Source of the DNA: Sphingomonas sp. Leaf67
Lineage (GTDB): Bacteria; Pseudomonadota; Alphaproteobacteria; Sphingomonadales; Sphingomonadaceae
DNA: 64,000 nt
Assembly: GCF_001421965.1 (NCBI RefSeq)
Contig: NZ_LMLP01000001.1
Coordinates: 310,001 to 374,000, forward strand
Reading direction: 5' to 3'
This document shows, in pieces, positions 36,153 through 44,197 of the stretch. Both the position numbers and the translations under genes were made by a program. The notes under the pieces are model-generated. The model saw only the letters and a list, made by a program, of their open reading frames with translations, ran no database searches and was not told the origin of the DNA. Position 1 is the first letter of the stretch, and every line of letters starts with the position of its first letter.

Positions 36153-38120
36153 ATGATTAAGTACCGTTCAGACATTGACGGGTTACGCGCAATCGCGGTT
36201 GGCGGCGTAGTCCTGTTTCACGCGTTGCCTTGGTCACTTACGGGTGGCTTTGTCGGCGTCGACGTGTTCTTTGTCCTGTCGGGCTACCTGATCACCGCGA
36301 TCATTTGCGGCGAGGCGAGGCGTGGAGAGTTCTCGATAGGACGTTTCTACGAGCGGCGGTTCCGCCGGATCATGCCGGCGCTGGTTCTCATGGCTGTTGC
36401 GACGACGATCGCATCGATCATCATACTTTCACCCAGAGGGCTGATAGATTATGGCAAGGCCTTAGTCGGCGTTGCTACATTCACCGCTAACATCGTGTTT
36501 TGGGAAGATACCGGTTATTTCGCGCCAGACGCGGGAGATATGCCGCTCCTTCACACATGGTCCCTTGCCGTTGAAGAACAATTCTACATCTTATGGCCGT
36601 TCGTTGCGGCTTACTTTGCGCGGAAGAAAAATCAGCGACCGCTCCGCATTTTCGTAATCCTGACCGTGCTCGTGTCGCTCGCACTGTCGACTGTCGGCGT
36701 CAAATTCTACAAAGACCTGACATTCTACATGCTGCCGACGCGGGCTTGGGAACTGGGTCTTGGCGCGATGCTCGCGGTTGGTGCGGTCCCTGCCATTCGG
36801 AAACAGGCGTACCGCGAGGCTGCTGCCTTGCTCGGCGTTCTCCTCATCCTAGTGCCGATGGTTTTTTATACCGAGGCAGTGCCGTTCCCCGGACCCTTTG
36901 CCTTGCCACCATGTCTAGGTGCAGTGCTGCTTATCCATGCGGGCGATAAGGCGCAAACACTGATCGGGCGCTTTCTGTCGCTGGGACCGATTCTCTACGT
37001 TGGCCTTGTCTCGTACAGCTTCTACCTCTGGCATTGGCCGGTACTGGTGCTGCCGCGTCTTGCGATGAACCGACCGCTTACGACCGTTGAGGCAATCGCG
37101 GCGATTGTTGCCGCGTTCGTGCTGGCAGCGCTATCGACAAAGTACGTCGAGTCCCGGTTCCGAGGTCGTGGGACGTGGCAGATGACGCGTAAGCAAGTGC
37201 TTCGGACGAGCGCTGGCACGGCAACCGTACTCGCGGCAATCGGCATCGTGCTGGTTAGCACGAATGGTTTGTTCGAATACGTCAGCCCCGCTGTACAGGC
37301 CGCCGAAATCGCAAATGACGACTACAATCCGCGACGTCGCGCCTGCCACGCGGAGCAGGCAGGCGCGAGCGGCAAGCTCGGCGATCTTGCCAAGTGTGTA
37401 TCCGGAAAGCCGGACGCTACACCCGGCTATGATGTCCTGCTTTGGGGGGACTCACACGCCGATCACCTGATGCCCGGGATCGAAGCGATAGCGAACGCGC
37501 GCAATTTGGAAGTGCGGCAAGCCACCGTTTCCCGGTGCAGCCCCGTCTCGCAGTATGTCGCTTACGTTGAACATCCTGCCGCCTGCGCCAAAATCTATCA
37601 GACAGCGCTTGCAGAAGCGGCATCCCAGAAAGACCTAGATGCGATCGTCATCAGTTCGAGCTGGTCCGCCGTACTGCCGAAAATCTATGAAAAGGTCGCG
37701 CATCACGACGCCGTAGAGACGGAGCGGCTATTCGCTGGTGCGCTGCGCTCGATTGTAGCCGAGGTCCACAAGGCGGTTCCTGCCGCACGGATCATTGTTG
37801 TCGGCACAACACCCGAGTTCGACATTGTCCCGCCGAAATGCTTCGCGCGAGACGGGAAGTTGGGAATAGACGATACCGAATGTGCAGATCGCATCCCCAC
37901 TGACGCGCAATGGGGTCCGGTCGCAGATCGCGTCATTGAAGCACTTTCTCGGGAAGGTGTTACCGTCGCCCTTCCGCGTAGAGCGTTCTGCCAAGGCGTG
38001 ATGTGCCACACGCGACTAAACGGTCATATCCTCTACTACGACGACGATCACCTGTCCGTTGCAGGGTCCAGAGTCGCTGGCCCAGTCATCATGGCTAAGC
38101 TAAACCGCAGCGAGCGATGA
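36153..38120 (+). CDS. OafA/YrhL-type acyltransferase with C-terminal SGNH domain
   Basis: 655 residues. The N-terminal acyltransferase_3 membrane domain begins MIKYRSDIDGLRAIAVGGVVLFHA (His23 is the likely catalytic residue) with GGFVGVDVFFVLSGYLIT and the conserved LLHTWSLAVEEQFYILWPF. About ten helices reach residue 370. The periplasmic SGNH hydrolase-like domain has LLWGDSHADHL (Ser434) and a late DDDHLSVAGS for the Asp-His pair. Such fusions O-acetylate lipopolysaccharide O-antigen or other surface glycans. It lies just left of the prophage late region, where phages often keep genes that alter their receptor. Confidence 0.92.
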   Translation: MIKYRSDIDGLRAIAVGGVVLFHALPWSLTGGFVGVDVFFVLSGYLITAIICGEARRGEFSIGRFYERRFRRIMPALVLMAVATTIASIIILSPRGLIDYGKALVGVATFTANIVFWEDTGYFAPDAGDMPLLHTWSLAVEEQFYILWPFVAAYFARKKNQRPLRIFVILTVLVSLALSTVGVKFYKDLTFYMLPTRAWELGLGAMLAVGAVPAIRKQAYREAAALLGVLLILVPMVFYTEAVPFPGPFALPPCLGAVLLIHAGDKAQTLIGRFLSLGPILYVGLVSYSFYLWHWPVLVLPRLAMNRPLTTVEAIAAIVAAFVLAALSTKYVESRFRGRGTWQMTRKQVLRTSAGTATVLAAIGIVLVSTNGLFEYVSPAVQAAEIANDDYNPRRRACHAEQAGASGKLGDLAKCVSGKPDATPGYDVLLWGDSHADHLMPGIEAIANARNLEVRQATVSRCSPVSQYVAYVEHPAACAKIYQTALAEAASQKDLDAIVISSSWSAVLPKIYEKVAHHDAVETERLFAGALRSIVAEVHKAVPAARIIVVGTTPEFDIVPPKCFARDGKLGIDDTECADRIPTDAQWGPVADRVIEALSREGVTVALPRRAFCQGVMCHTRLNGHILYYDDDHLSVAGSRVAGPVIMAKLNRSER

Positions 38121-38152
38121 GCCAAGTGCCGACGCAGCGATCGGAGAATCGT

Positions 38153-38329
38153 ATGAAACCTGTCAAATGGACCCAACCCACCGACTTCAAGAAAGCCGCG
38201 CGGTACCGTGCTGCGGGCGCAGTCCTCGGCGTGCTGATCTTCGCCTGCCAGCTTGGGATGTGCGGGTGGGAAGTGGCGAAATTCTACCGGAACGGGGGTG
38301 AGCGCCCATCGTTCACGGTACCGTTTTGA
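38153..38329 (+). CDS. Small membrane protein after the acyltransferase
   Basis: 58 residues from an ATG with GGAG 7 bases upstream; an in-frame ATG at 38117 overlaps the acyltransferase stop as ATGA and would give 70 residues. One hydrophobic helix, AAGAVLGVLIFACQLGMCGW. No family recognised. Confidence 0.55.
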   Translation: MKPVKWTQPTDFKKAARYRAAGAVLGVLIFACQLGMCGWEVAKFYRNGGERPSFTVPF

Positions 38330-38508
38330 GCGTTTACCAGATTATACGTGATTTAGTTCGCATGCTATGGCGTGGGATTAAGATCGTGGATGCTCGATTG
38401 GTGGCGCACTTCTTCGACCCGCCGGTAAAGCATGATCGGTGCCCCGGATGTGGAGGCACCGATCAATTCGATGGCGAAGATATGTGCCGATATTGTGACT
38501 CGATCTGA
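38326..38508 (+). CDS. Small protein with a zinc-ribbon-like Cys motif
   Basis: 60 residues from a TTG that overlaps the preceding stop (TTGA). The C-terminal half has CPGCGGTDQFDGEDMCRYC, a CxxC...CxxC pair likely to bind zinc. The rest is basic. No family recognised. Third gene of the acyltransferase run, tail-to-tail with the tail spike gene. Confidence 0.55.
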   Translation: MSVYQIIRDLVRMLWRGIKIVDARLVAHFFDPPVKHDRCPGCGGTDQFDGEDMCRYCDSI

Positions 38509-38513
38509 CCGTA

Positions 38514-41267
38514 TCAGGAATAGGCCCACTTCGTTTTCATGTCGGCGCGCATCTGCGTGATCTCTGCATCGGTTTGCGCAGCCGCCGAGAACAGGTTCTG
38601 CGCAACCTCACCGGCAAGGCCCGTCGTCGGATAGCGGCTCGCGGCACTCGTGGTGCCTTGAGCGTTGCCGATCGAATACCGGGCAGTCCCAGTCCAAGGC
38701 GACGCAGAGGTATGCGGCACAGCGGTCGCCACGCGGGTATCATCGACCCAAGCATCGCTCGTCCCGTCACCGTTGTGACGGAGTACGATCAAGTGCCAGA
38801 CGCCTTCGGTGATCCGCCCGAGGCTAATATCCGCAGTGCTGGACGTATTGGCCCCGTAACGGAACGAAGAATCCGCCGTTGCCGGATCACGCTTGACGAG
38901 GGTCGCGTTACGCGTCGCCGTGTTGCTGACCTGCTCGGATGGGCCACCGATGATACAAGTCCCCGACCCGGCGTCGAACCGCACCAGCCAGACCTGCGTG
39001 AAGGCGGTATTGCCTCCCGTCAGAACCGCAGCAACAGGCACCGTCGCTCCGGACGCGTTCTGAGCGGATTCCAGCACCGTCGTGCCAGCTCCGTCCGTGC
39101 CGTTCTTGTTGAAACGGGCGACAGACTTGCCGTTAAGCGCGTTCAGCACCCGCGACGGGCTGGGCGTGACGGTTGGGGCCTTGGCAAGATCGCCAGCGTT
39201 CGCCAACGTGTTGCTGAACGTCGTGAAATCGCCGGATGCAACGCCCGCATACGAGGCGTCGCGGCTGAAGTCGAAGTTGCCGACAAGGGAAGGCCACGAC
39301 TCGAAGGCATAGGCGCCAGCAGCCGGCGGCGCAGTGACGTTCAACGTGACCTGCTTGGTGACCGACTGCCCGACGCTATTCGTCCCGGTGATCGTCAGGG
39401 TGCGCGTACCGGCCGTGGCCGGGGTGCCGTCGATCAGATAGGACGTGCCGCTATACGGCAGATCAGACGGCAGCCCGGATACGGTCACCTGCTTCGCCCG
39501 CTTGCCATCATCGCCCGTCACCAACACGCCGCAGTTCACCAGCGGGTACAAGTCCAGCTTGAACGCCGTGCCCTGCGCGATGGTGATTGTGGACGGCACC
39601 GTGATGATCGGCCCGATTTCGACCGCGATCCGGTACACCTTGAACGCGCAACCCGACTTGATGCCGTACAGACCAATATTCAGACGGCCCGGTGTCGTGG
39701 CATTTACCGTCAATTCACGAGTCGATAGATTATAAGTGAAGCCCGCCGGCAGATCTACATAGAATTTGCCGTCAGTCGTACCGCCGGGTTCGTTCGGTTC
39801 TACCATGCAAGCTTCGAGCTTTTCGGTAAGCCCCGTTTCCCCCCAAAGCGCCATCTGGCTTGGCAGTACGACCGTCTTGCTTTCACCAGCTGCAACTTGG
39901 ATCAGAGTTGGTGCAACCGATGGCCGGTAAAACTTACCGGGAATATAGTACTGCATGTTTTCGTATTCCAACCGACTCACGCCAGCGGGCCGCGAGACAT
40001 TGTACATGTGATGGCTGGCGACAGGATGCTTCGGATTGGCGAGCAATTCTGCCGATCTCTTGCTGTACTGATACATCAGCACACCTTCGAGATAGAAGTT
40101 CACGACGCCTTGCGCATCAATATGCAGAGCGTGAGTTTTTGGCGTCGACCAATCGACGGTAATTGGATCACTGCCTGCCGAATCCGCAGCGGAGCGTGTC
40201 ACGCCGTTCCATGCGTTGATGTTATGCTCAAGCTGACGACCATCGCCGGTACCGTCCTTGTGCGAACCGCCTTCGTAATCGACTTCGGTGTCGCCCCGTG
40301 TGAAGCCCATGAAGTCCATCCACCACCACGTCGGATGGTCTCGATAATTGCAGAACCTTTGTTCACGAGCCTTTGCTACAAACGGTGGGGTGATCATCAC
40401 GTCGAATGCGCCGTGAATCATGCTCGACATGACGTTCTGGTTATTTATCGGAACGTGCGCCGCTTCACCGGCCACCATGTCGCGCTGACGTAGCGAAATC
40501 CTGCCGCCGGTCTGCACGATGATGTCGGACAGGGAGGCGATAGGCTCGCCACGATTGCTATCGAGGTGACCAGTCCAGTACGGATCAGCGTCAACACCAC
40601 CCAAACCGCCCGATGCGCGCGGCTGCTGGCCGCTATCGAAGATCAGGTAGTTGCCGCGAGTGGTCGCATAGCGGCCAAACCGCTGCGAAGGTGCTGGCCC
40701 CATGATATCAAGCGGACCGTCGAAGTCATCACCGTAGACCAGCGTCATGCCCGCCTCCGGACCGGAGGTCGCCACCGTGCCGATCGTGACGCCGCCGATA
40801 CTTCCGCTCGGCGTAGGGGTAGGCGTAACGACCGCTGCCGCAGTCGAAACGCTGAACGTTCGCGGTCCGCCGTCGATCGTCGCCACGACGCTGGCGGTCG
40901 CGCCGGCACTCGAAGGCGACGTTACCCGCAACCGTAGCGTATCACCATTCGTGACGGTCGTCGCTGCGCTCGAATAGGCCGCACCGTTCTTCGAATACTG
41001 CCCGCCGTTGATCGTCAGCGCGGGCGACCCGACCAGCCCCGACAGGGTGACGGTGTTGCTTTCGATCACCGACGACGGAGCCGCGCCCAGCACAGGGACG
41101 AAGGTGCCAATTGATGGCGGAACGATAGACGAACCAGAATTTAGGTTGATTGCCGGCCACGCCGCCGCGCCGGAACTAATCATCGCATCTGCCAAACCAT
41201 CCGGCACGACCATCGGATAAGGCTCGATTTGCAAGTATGCTGGCGGAAAGAAGATTATCGTTTTCAT
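38514..41267 (-). CDS. Phage tail spike/receptor-binding protein with a GH16-like domain
   Basis: 917 residues. A short N-terminal part and an Ig-like beta domain (to about residue 145, then a Pro-Thr linker) lead to a GH16-type glycanase region (about 170-430). Here HPTWWWMDFMG is followed by the motif EVDYE at 328-332, which fits the GH16 catalytic ExDxE pattern, and by THALHIDAQGVVNFYLEG. Then come Ig/putative cadherin-like repeats (about 530-660, with ITGTNSVGQSVTKQVTLNV) and a C-terminal concanavalin-like lectin fold (about 660-917). Likely binds and cuts surface polysaccharide of the host. It lies after the lysis genes, an unusual place for a main fibre but common for add-on spikes. Confidence 0.75.
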   Translation of the reverse strand: MKTIIFFPPAYLQIEPYPMVVPDGLADAMISSGAAAWPAINLNSGSSIVPPSIGTFVPVLGAAPSSVIESNTVTLSGLVGSPALTINGGQYSKNGAAYSSAATTVTNGDTLRLRVTSPSSAGATASVVATIDGGPRTFSVSTAAAVVTPTPTPSGSIGGVTIGTVATSGPEAGMTLVYGDDFDGPLDIMGPAPSQRFGRYATTRGNYLIFDSGQQPRASGGLGGVDADPYWTGHLDSNRGEPIASLSDIIVQTGGRISLRQRDMVAGEAAHVPINNQNVMSSMIHGAFDVMITPPFVAKAREQRFCNYRDHPTWWWMDFMGFTRGDTEVDYEGGSHKDGTGDGRQLEHNINAWNGVTRSAADSAGSDPITVDWSTPKTHALHIDAQGVVNFYLEGVLMYQYSKRSAELLANPKHPVASHHMYNVSRPAGVSRLEYENMQYYIPGKFYRPSVAPTLIQVAAGESKTVVLPSQMALWGETGLTEKLEACMVEPNEPGGTTDGKFYVDLPAGFTYNLSTRELTVNATTPGRLNIGLYGIKSGCAFKVYRIAVEIGPIITVPSTITIAQGTAFKLDLYPLVNCGVLVTGDDGKRAKQVTVSGLPSDLPYSGTSYLIDGTPATAGTRTLTITGTNSVGQSVTKQVTLNVTAPPAAGAYAFESWPSLVGNFDFSRDASYAGVASGDFTTFSNTLANAGDLAKAPTVTPSPSRVLNALNGKSVARFNKNGTDGAGTTVLESAQNASGATVPVAAVLTGGNTAFTQVWLVRFDAGSGTCIIGGPSEQVSNTATRNATLVKRDPATADSSFRYGANTSSTADISLGRITEGVWHLIVLRHNGDGTSDAWVDDTRVATAVPHTSASPWTGTARYSIGNAQGTTSAASRYPTTGLAGEVAQNLFSAAAQTDAEITQMRADMKTKWAYS

Positions 41268-41280
41268 GTACTTCTCCAGT

Positions 41281-41541
41281 TCAGCGCGGCCACGCGTCGA
41301 TCGCGAGGCGGCGTTTGTCGTCGCAGGCGGCCAGATCGAACCGGCCGTCGCGAATGGTGGCGTCGTCGTCGGCCGCCGTGGCGCTACCGTCCGCTTGGCG
41401 GTGCTGCGGCGTCGGCCGGCACGGGTCGGTCGCGGCGACCGGGGGCGGCGGCAGCTTCGGCAAGGCGGGCGTCGAGCAGATCGATTGCTTGCACCCGGTC
41501 AGCAGCGCGACAGCGCACGCGACCAGCATCAGTCTGGGCAT
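41281..41541 (-). CDS. Rz1-like outer-membrane spanin lipoprotein
   Basis: 86 residues with a lipoprotein signal peptide, MPRLMLVACAVALLTGC, where Cys17 would be lipidated. A proline-rich stretch (PALPKLPPPP) follows. It starts inside the Rz-like gene in another frame and runs past its end, the overlapping layout of lambda Rz/Rz1. Together they fuse inner and outer membranes in the last step of lysis. Confidence 0.75.
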   Translation of the reverse strand: MPRLMLVACAVALLTGCKQSICSTPALPKLPPPPVAATDPCRPTPQHRQADGSATAADDDATIRDGRFDLAACDDKRRLAIDAWPR

Positions 41542-41824
41542 ATTCCCTCACGGTGTTCGTGCTTTCGAGTATGAGCGGCTGCCGGTTGGCGAGCCGATCG
41601 GCGTAGGATATCGCCGCCGCAGCGACGCGATCGGCGGCGTCCCGCTCCGCCTTCAGTTTGGCGGCATTTGCGTCGGCCAGATCCTGCGCACGGACCTGCC
41701 GTTCGTTGGCGAGGGTCAGACGGACGTCGGCGAGCCGGCGATCGGTCCACCACCACCCGGCCGCCAGCGCCGCGATCGGCACCAGCCACCAGACGCGGCG
41801 GAACAAGGCGAGTGCGGGGACCAT
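41384..41824 (-). CDS. Rz-like inner-membrane spanin
   Basis: 146 residues. One N-terminal membrane anchor (VWWLVPIAALAAGWWW) and then a long charged, Ala-rich coiled coil (LADVRLTLANERQVRAQDLA, ADANAAKLKAERDAADRV). Partner of the overlapping Rz1-like lipoprotein. The start overlaps the end of the upstream small membrane-protein gene. Confidence 0.75.
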   Translation of the reverse strand: MVPALALFRRVWWLVPIAALAAGWWWTDRRLADVRLTLANERQVRAQDLADANAAKLKAERDAADRVAAAAISYADRLANRQPLILESTNTVREYAQTDAGRVRCRAADRVQAIDLLDARLAEAAAAPGRRDRPVPADAAAPPSGR

Positions 41825-42018
41825 CACCGGCACCCCACGCGATGCCACAATGCGATCAGCAGCGAGACGGCGACCATGAACAGGACGAATCCCAGTGGCA
41901 GCGGCCAGCACATCGCGATCAAGACGACGGCGGCGAACGATCCGTCAGCCGACCGATCGCTCTGCAACCACAGAGCGACGGCCACCGCGACCAGCAGGTA
42001 GAACGCGACCCACGTCAC
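41824..42018 (-). CDS. Small phage membrane protein in the lysis module
   Basis: 64 residues, two likely helices: VAFYLLVAVAVALWLQ and VVLIAMCWPLPLGFVLFMVA. Size and place between endolysin and spanins would fit a holin or antiholin, but no holin family is recognised. It overlaps its neighbours on both sides. Confidence 0.6.
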   Translation of the reverse strand: MTWVAFYLLVAVAVALWLQSDRSADGSFAAVVLIAMCWPLPLGFVLFMVAVSLLIALWHRVGCR

Positions 42019-42527
42019 GCTTCATTCCTCGACAGGGCCTGCCCTGCGCGCGCCGCCATGCGGACCGGGCCGCCGATGACATCGACGCCGACCGGCCAGC
42101 GCGCGGCGATACATCGTTCCTTGTCGATCCGGGCGATCGTCACCGCGTCACCCTGATTGCCCCCAAGCACGCGATAGGCGTCGGCATCCTCGCCGACATA
42201 GAAGCCGACATGCCCGCCACCCGGCCGCTGGAACACAAGGATCGCACCGGGGGCGAGCCGTTCGAACCGCAGGCGCTGACCGTAATTCGCCCAGGCGGAT
42301 GCCCGAACCGCGATCGGCGCGGTCGGCAGGCCGGCTTCCTGCATACAGGCGGCGACGAACAGGCCGCACCACGGCACGCTGTCGGCGTTGTAGAGGATGC
42401 CCAGCGCCTTCGTGCCGAGACGCTTCGCCCAGCCCATGATCGTCGGGCTGTTTGCTGGGCCGGGCGCTTCGCGCGTGCCAAGCTTCGCCCGCGCGGCCGC
42501 GAGCCACGCCGGTTCTACCGTCGTCAT
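42015..42527 (-). CDS. Endolysin-like TIGR02594/CHAP-NlpC fold protein
   Basis: 170 residues from MTTVEPAWLAAARAKLGTRE, which fixes the start at 42527. The catalytic Cys is in SVPWCGLFVAACMQEAG and the His in GHVGFYVGED, followed by VLGGNQGDAVT, the TIGR02594 pattern. Likely cuts peptide bonds in the cell wall at lysis; no signal peptide, so it depends on a holin. Next to spanins and small membrane proteins. Confidence 0.8.
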   Translation of the reverse strand: MTTVEPAWLAAARAKLGTREAPGPANSPTIMGWAKRLGTKALGILYNADSVPWCGLFVAACMQEAGLPTAPIAVRASAWANYGQRLRFERLAPGAILVFQRPGGGHVGFYVGEDADAYRVLGGNQGDAVTIARIDKERCIAARWPVGVDVIGGPVRMAARAGQALSRNEA

Positions 42528-42567
42528 AGTGTTGCCTTTCAGGAATGCCGCACCCGGCGGCGGAAGA

Positions 42568-42897
42568 TCAGTCGGCCTTCGGACCCGGCGCAAACGGCCC
42601 GGTCGCGCGCTGCACCCACGTCAGCGCGATCGAGATGATGCCGGCACCCAGCGCGCCGATCCCGGTCCCGGTCATCAGCGCCCACAGCGGCTCCGGCCGC
42701 TGCGAGATGACCAGCCCGGCCGTGAACAGCAGCGTCAGCACCGACACCGGCACGTCGACCGTCCATCGATGCGCCTTGCGATCGGTCTGAACGACATAGA
42801 ACCGCACCGCGACACACGCGCAGATCGCGGCGATCATGCTGCCCGCCTCGAAGGGATAGCCGAGGAAATGCCAGACGGTCGGAACCGAAACAGCCAT
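42568..42897 (-). CDS. Phage membrane protein, possible holin
   Basis: 109 residues from an ATG with AGGGGG upstream; an in-frame ATG at 42975 overlapping the preceding stop would add 26 residues. Three likely helices: GSMIAAICACVAVRFYVV, VSVLTLLFTAGLVIS and LMTGTGIGALGAGIISIAL. A charged tail follows. Placed directly before the endolysin gene, so a holin role is possible; family not recognised. Confidence 0.65.
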   Translation of the reverse strand: MAVSVPTVWHFLGYPFEAGSMIAAICACVAVRFYVVQTDRKAHRWTVDVPVSVLTLLFTAGLVISQRPEPLWALMTGTGIGALGAGIISIALTWVQRATGPFAPGPKAD

Positions 42898-42971
42898 CGT
42901 CGCCCCCCTATCCTGTCCCATTGCCGCCGCCACCGGCACCAGCGCGCCAACGGTTGCCCCCGCTCGTCCCA

Positions 42972-43517
42972 TCATCGCGTCGCCACCACGCCCAGCGCCG
43001 CGAGCAGGCTCAAGAGGACGATCCACGCCGGCCGCTTCAGGAGCGGCAGCGCGGTCCAGAAATCGACAGGATGCGGTCGCCGCCGAAGCTGCATCACCAT
43101 GCCCGGCGCGGCCATGTAGGCGAGCGCAAGGCCGCTTAATCCGAAGGTGACCGCGACCGGGTCGATCAGCCGTTGCAGCATCAGCAGCGCGCCGGTGTCC
43201 GCCGGGCGCAGCGGGTTCCAGCCCCAAAGCACCAGCGCCGCCGCACCCGATCGAAGCGCGATGCCGGTGGCGAAGCACAGCACCATGCCGCGCCAGACGG
43301 TCACCGGGTGCCGCAGCTTATCGAGGTTCCGCCGCCGCCAGATATGGCCGATCAGGTCGACCGCCATCATCGTCGCCAGCACCAGCGCGGCGGTCATCAC
43401 CGCAAGGTTGATGACGACCAGCCAGCCTTGCCCGTCGAAACTGGGCGGCGCGACGGTTGCGGGACCATCCGCCACCGCCTGCGCGGCATAGCTTTTGGCA
43501 TAGGCGAGCCGGGTCAT
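42972..43517 (-). CDS. Phage-encoded multi-pass membrane protein
   Basis: 181 residues with about four or five helices (VVINLAVMTAALVLATMM, MVLCFATGIALRSGAAALVL, VTFGLSGLALAYMAAPG, AWIVLLSLLAALGVV). No family recognised. A 13-codon frame ending in ATGA lies just upstream (43514-43555) and may couple translation. It lies between the tail fibre genes and lysis genes. Confidence 0.65.
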   Translation of the reverse strand: MTRLAYAKSYAAQAVADGPATVAPPSFDGQGWLVVINLAVMTAALVLATMMAVDLIGHIWRRRNLDKLRHPVTVWRGMVLCFATGIALRSGAAALVLWGWNPLRPADTGALLMLQRLIDPVAVTFGLSGLALAYMAAPGMVMQLRRRPHPVDFWTALPLLKRPAWIVLLSLLAALGVVATR

Positions 43518-43594
43518 GCGGACGCGCCCCAGCGCGCCCGTGCGAGCGTCATCATACGAACAGTCCTTTCGTGTGTCAGGTCAGGCGGAGCGCG

Positions 43595-44197
43595 CTATTG
43601 CCACTTCACCGCGGCGTAGATCGCACGCATCTGCGCCACGGTCGTCGCGGCCGTCAGCTTCTCAACGGTCACCTGTTCAACCGCTTCGATCCGTGCAGTT
43701 CCGGCGTTCGACGTGTCGGCGCCGGCTGCATACCGCTCGATCGTCTTGACGATGTCGGCCTCACCCCGCGCAGCCGCCTCGGCCAGCGCGAACCGAAAGC
43801 GTCGGCCGCGAGCAACCGGTGCCAGTCCAAGCAACGCCGTGAGCCGTCCGGCCGCCGTGGTCGCCAAGGCGTTGTACGCTTCGACCTCGGCCTGTTTCAT
43901 CGAATAGACCGCTTTCTTGGCACCACCGGGCGACATATAGCGCATCCGCCAATCCTCGGCGTCCTGCTTCACCTTCGCGATCAGGTCGGCACGTAGGAGA
44001 GCAGGCGACGGCTCCGGCATCGTGCGCGGCGCGAAGCCACTAGGCCCCAGTTGCCAATCACCGGGCGTGACGGACATGTCAGGACACGACACCGGATCGC
44101 AACCCTGCGGGCAGTTCATCATCAGCGTGTCCAGATCCTCGGCGCTGACGATACTGCGCACGACAGAATCGGACTGGCGAACGATCGCGTACCGCAT
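43595..44197 (-). CDS. Phage protein downstream of the tail fibre, possible fibre assembly
   Basis: 200 residues from the ATG at 44197, which overlaps the gpJ-like stop (TGATG). The N-terminus MRYAIVRQSDSVVRSIVSAE and the later DWRMRYMSPGGAKKAVYSMK resemble small proteins that follow fibre genes. A helical C-terminal region follows. Role as assembly protein or fibre tip is inferred from position. Confidence 0.6.
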   Translation of the reverse strand: MRYAIVRQSDSVVRSIVSAEDLDTLMMNCPQGCDPVSCPDMSVTPGDWQLGPSGFAPRTMPEPSPALLRADLIAKVKQDAEDWRMRYMSPGGAKKAVYSMKQAEVEAYNALATTAAGRLTALLGLAPVARGRRFRFALAEAAARGEADIVKTIERYAAGADTSNAGTARIEAVEQVTVEKLTAATTVAQMRAIYAAVKWQ

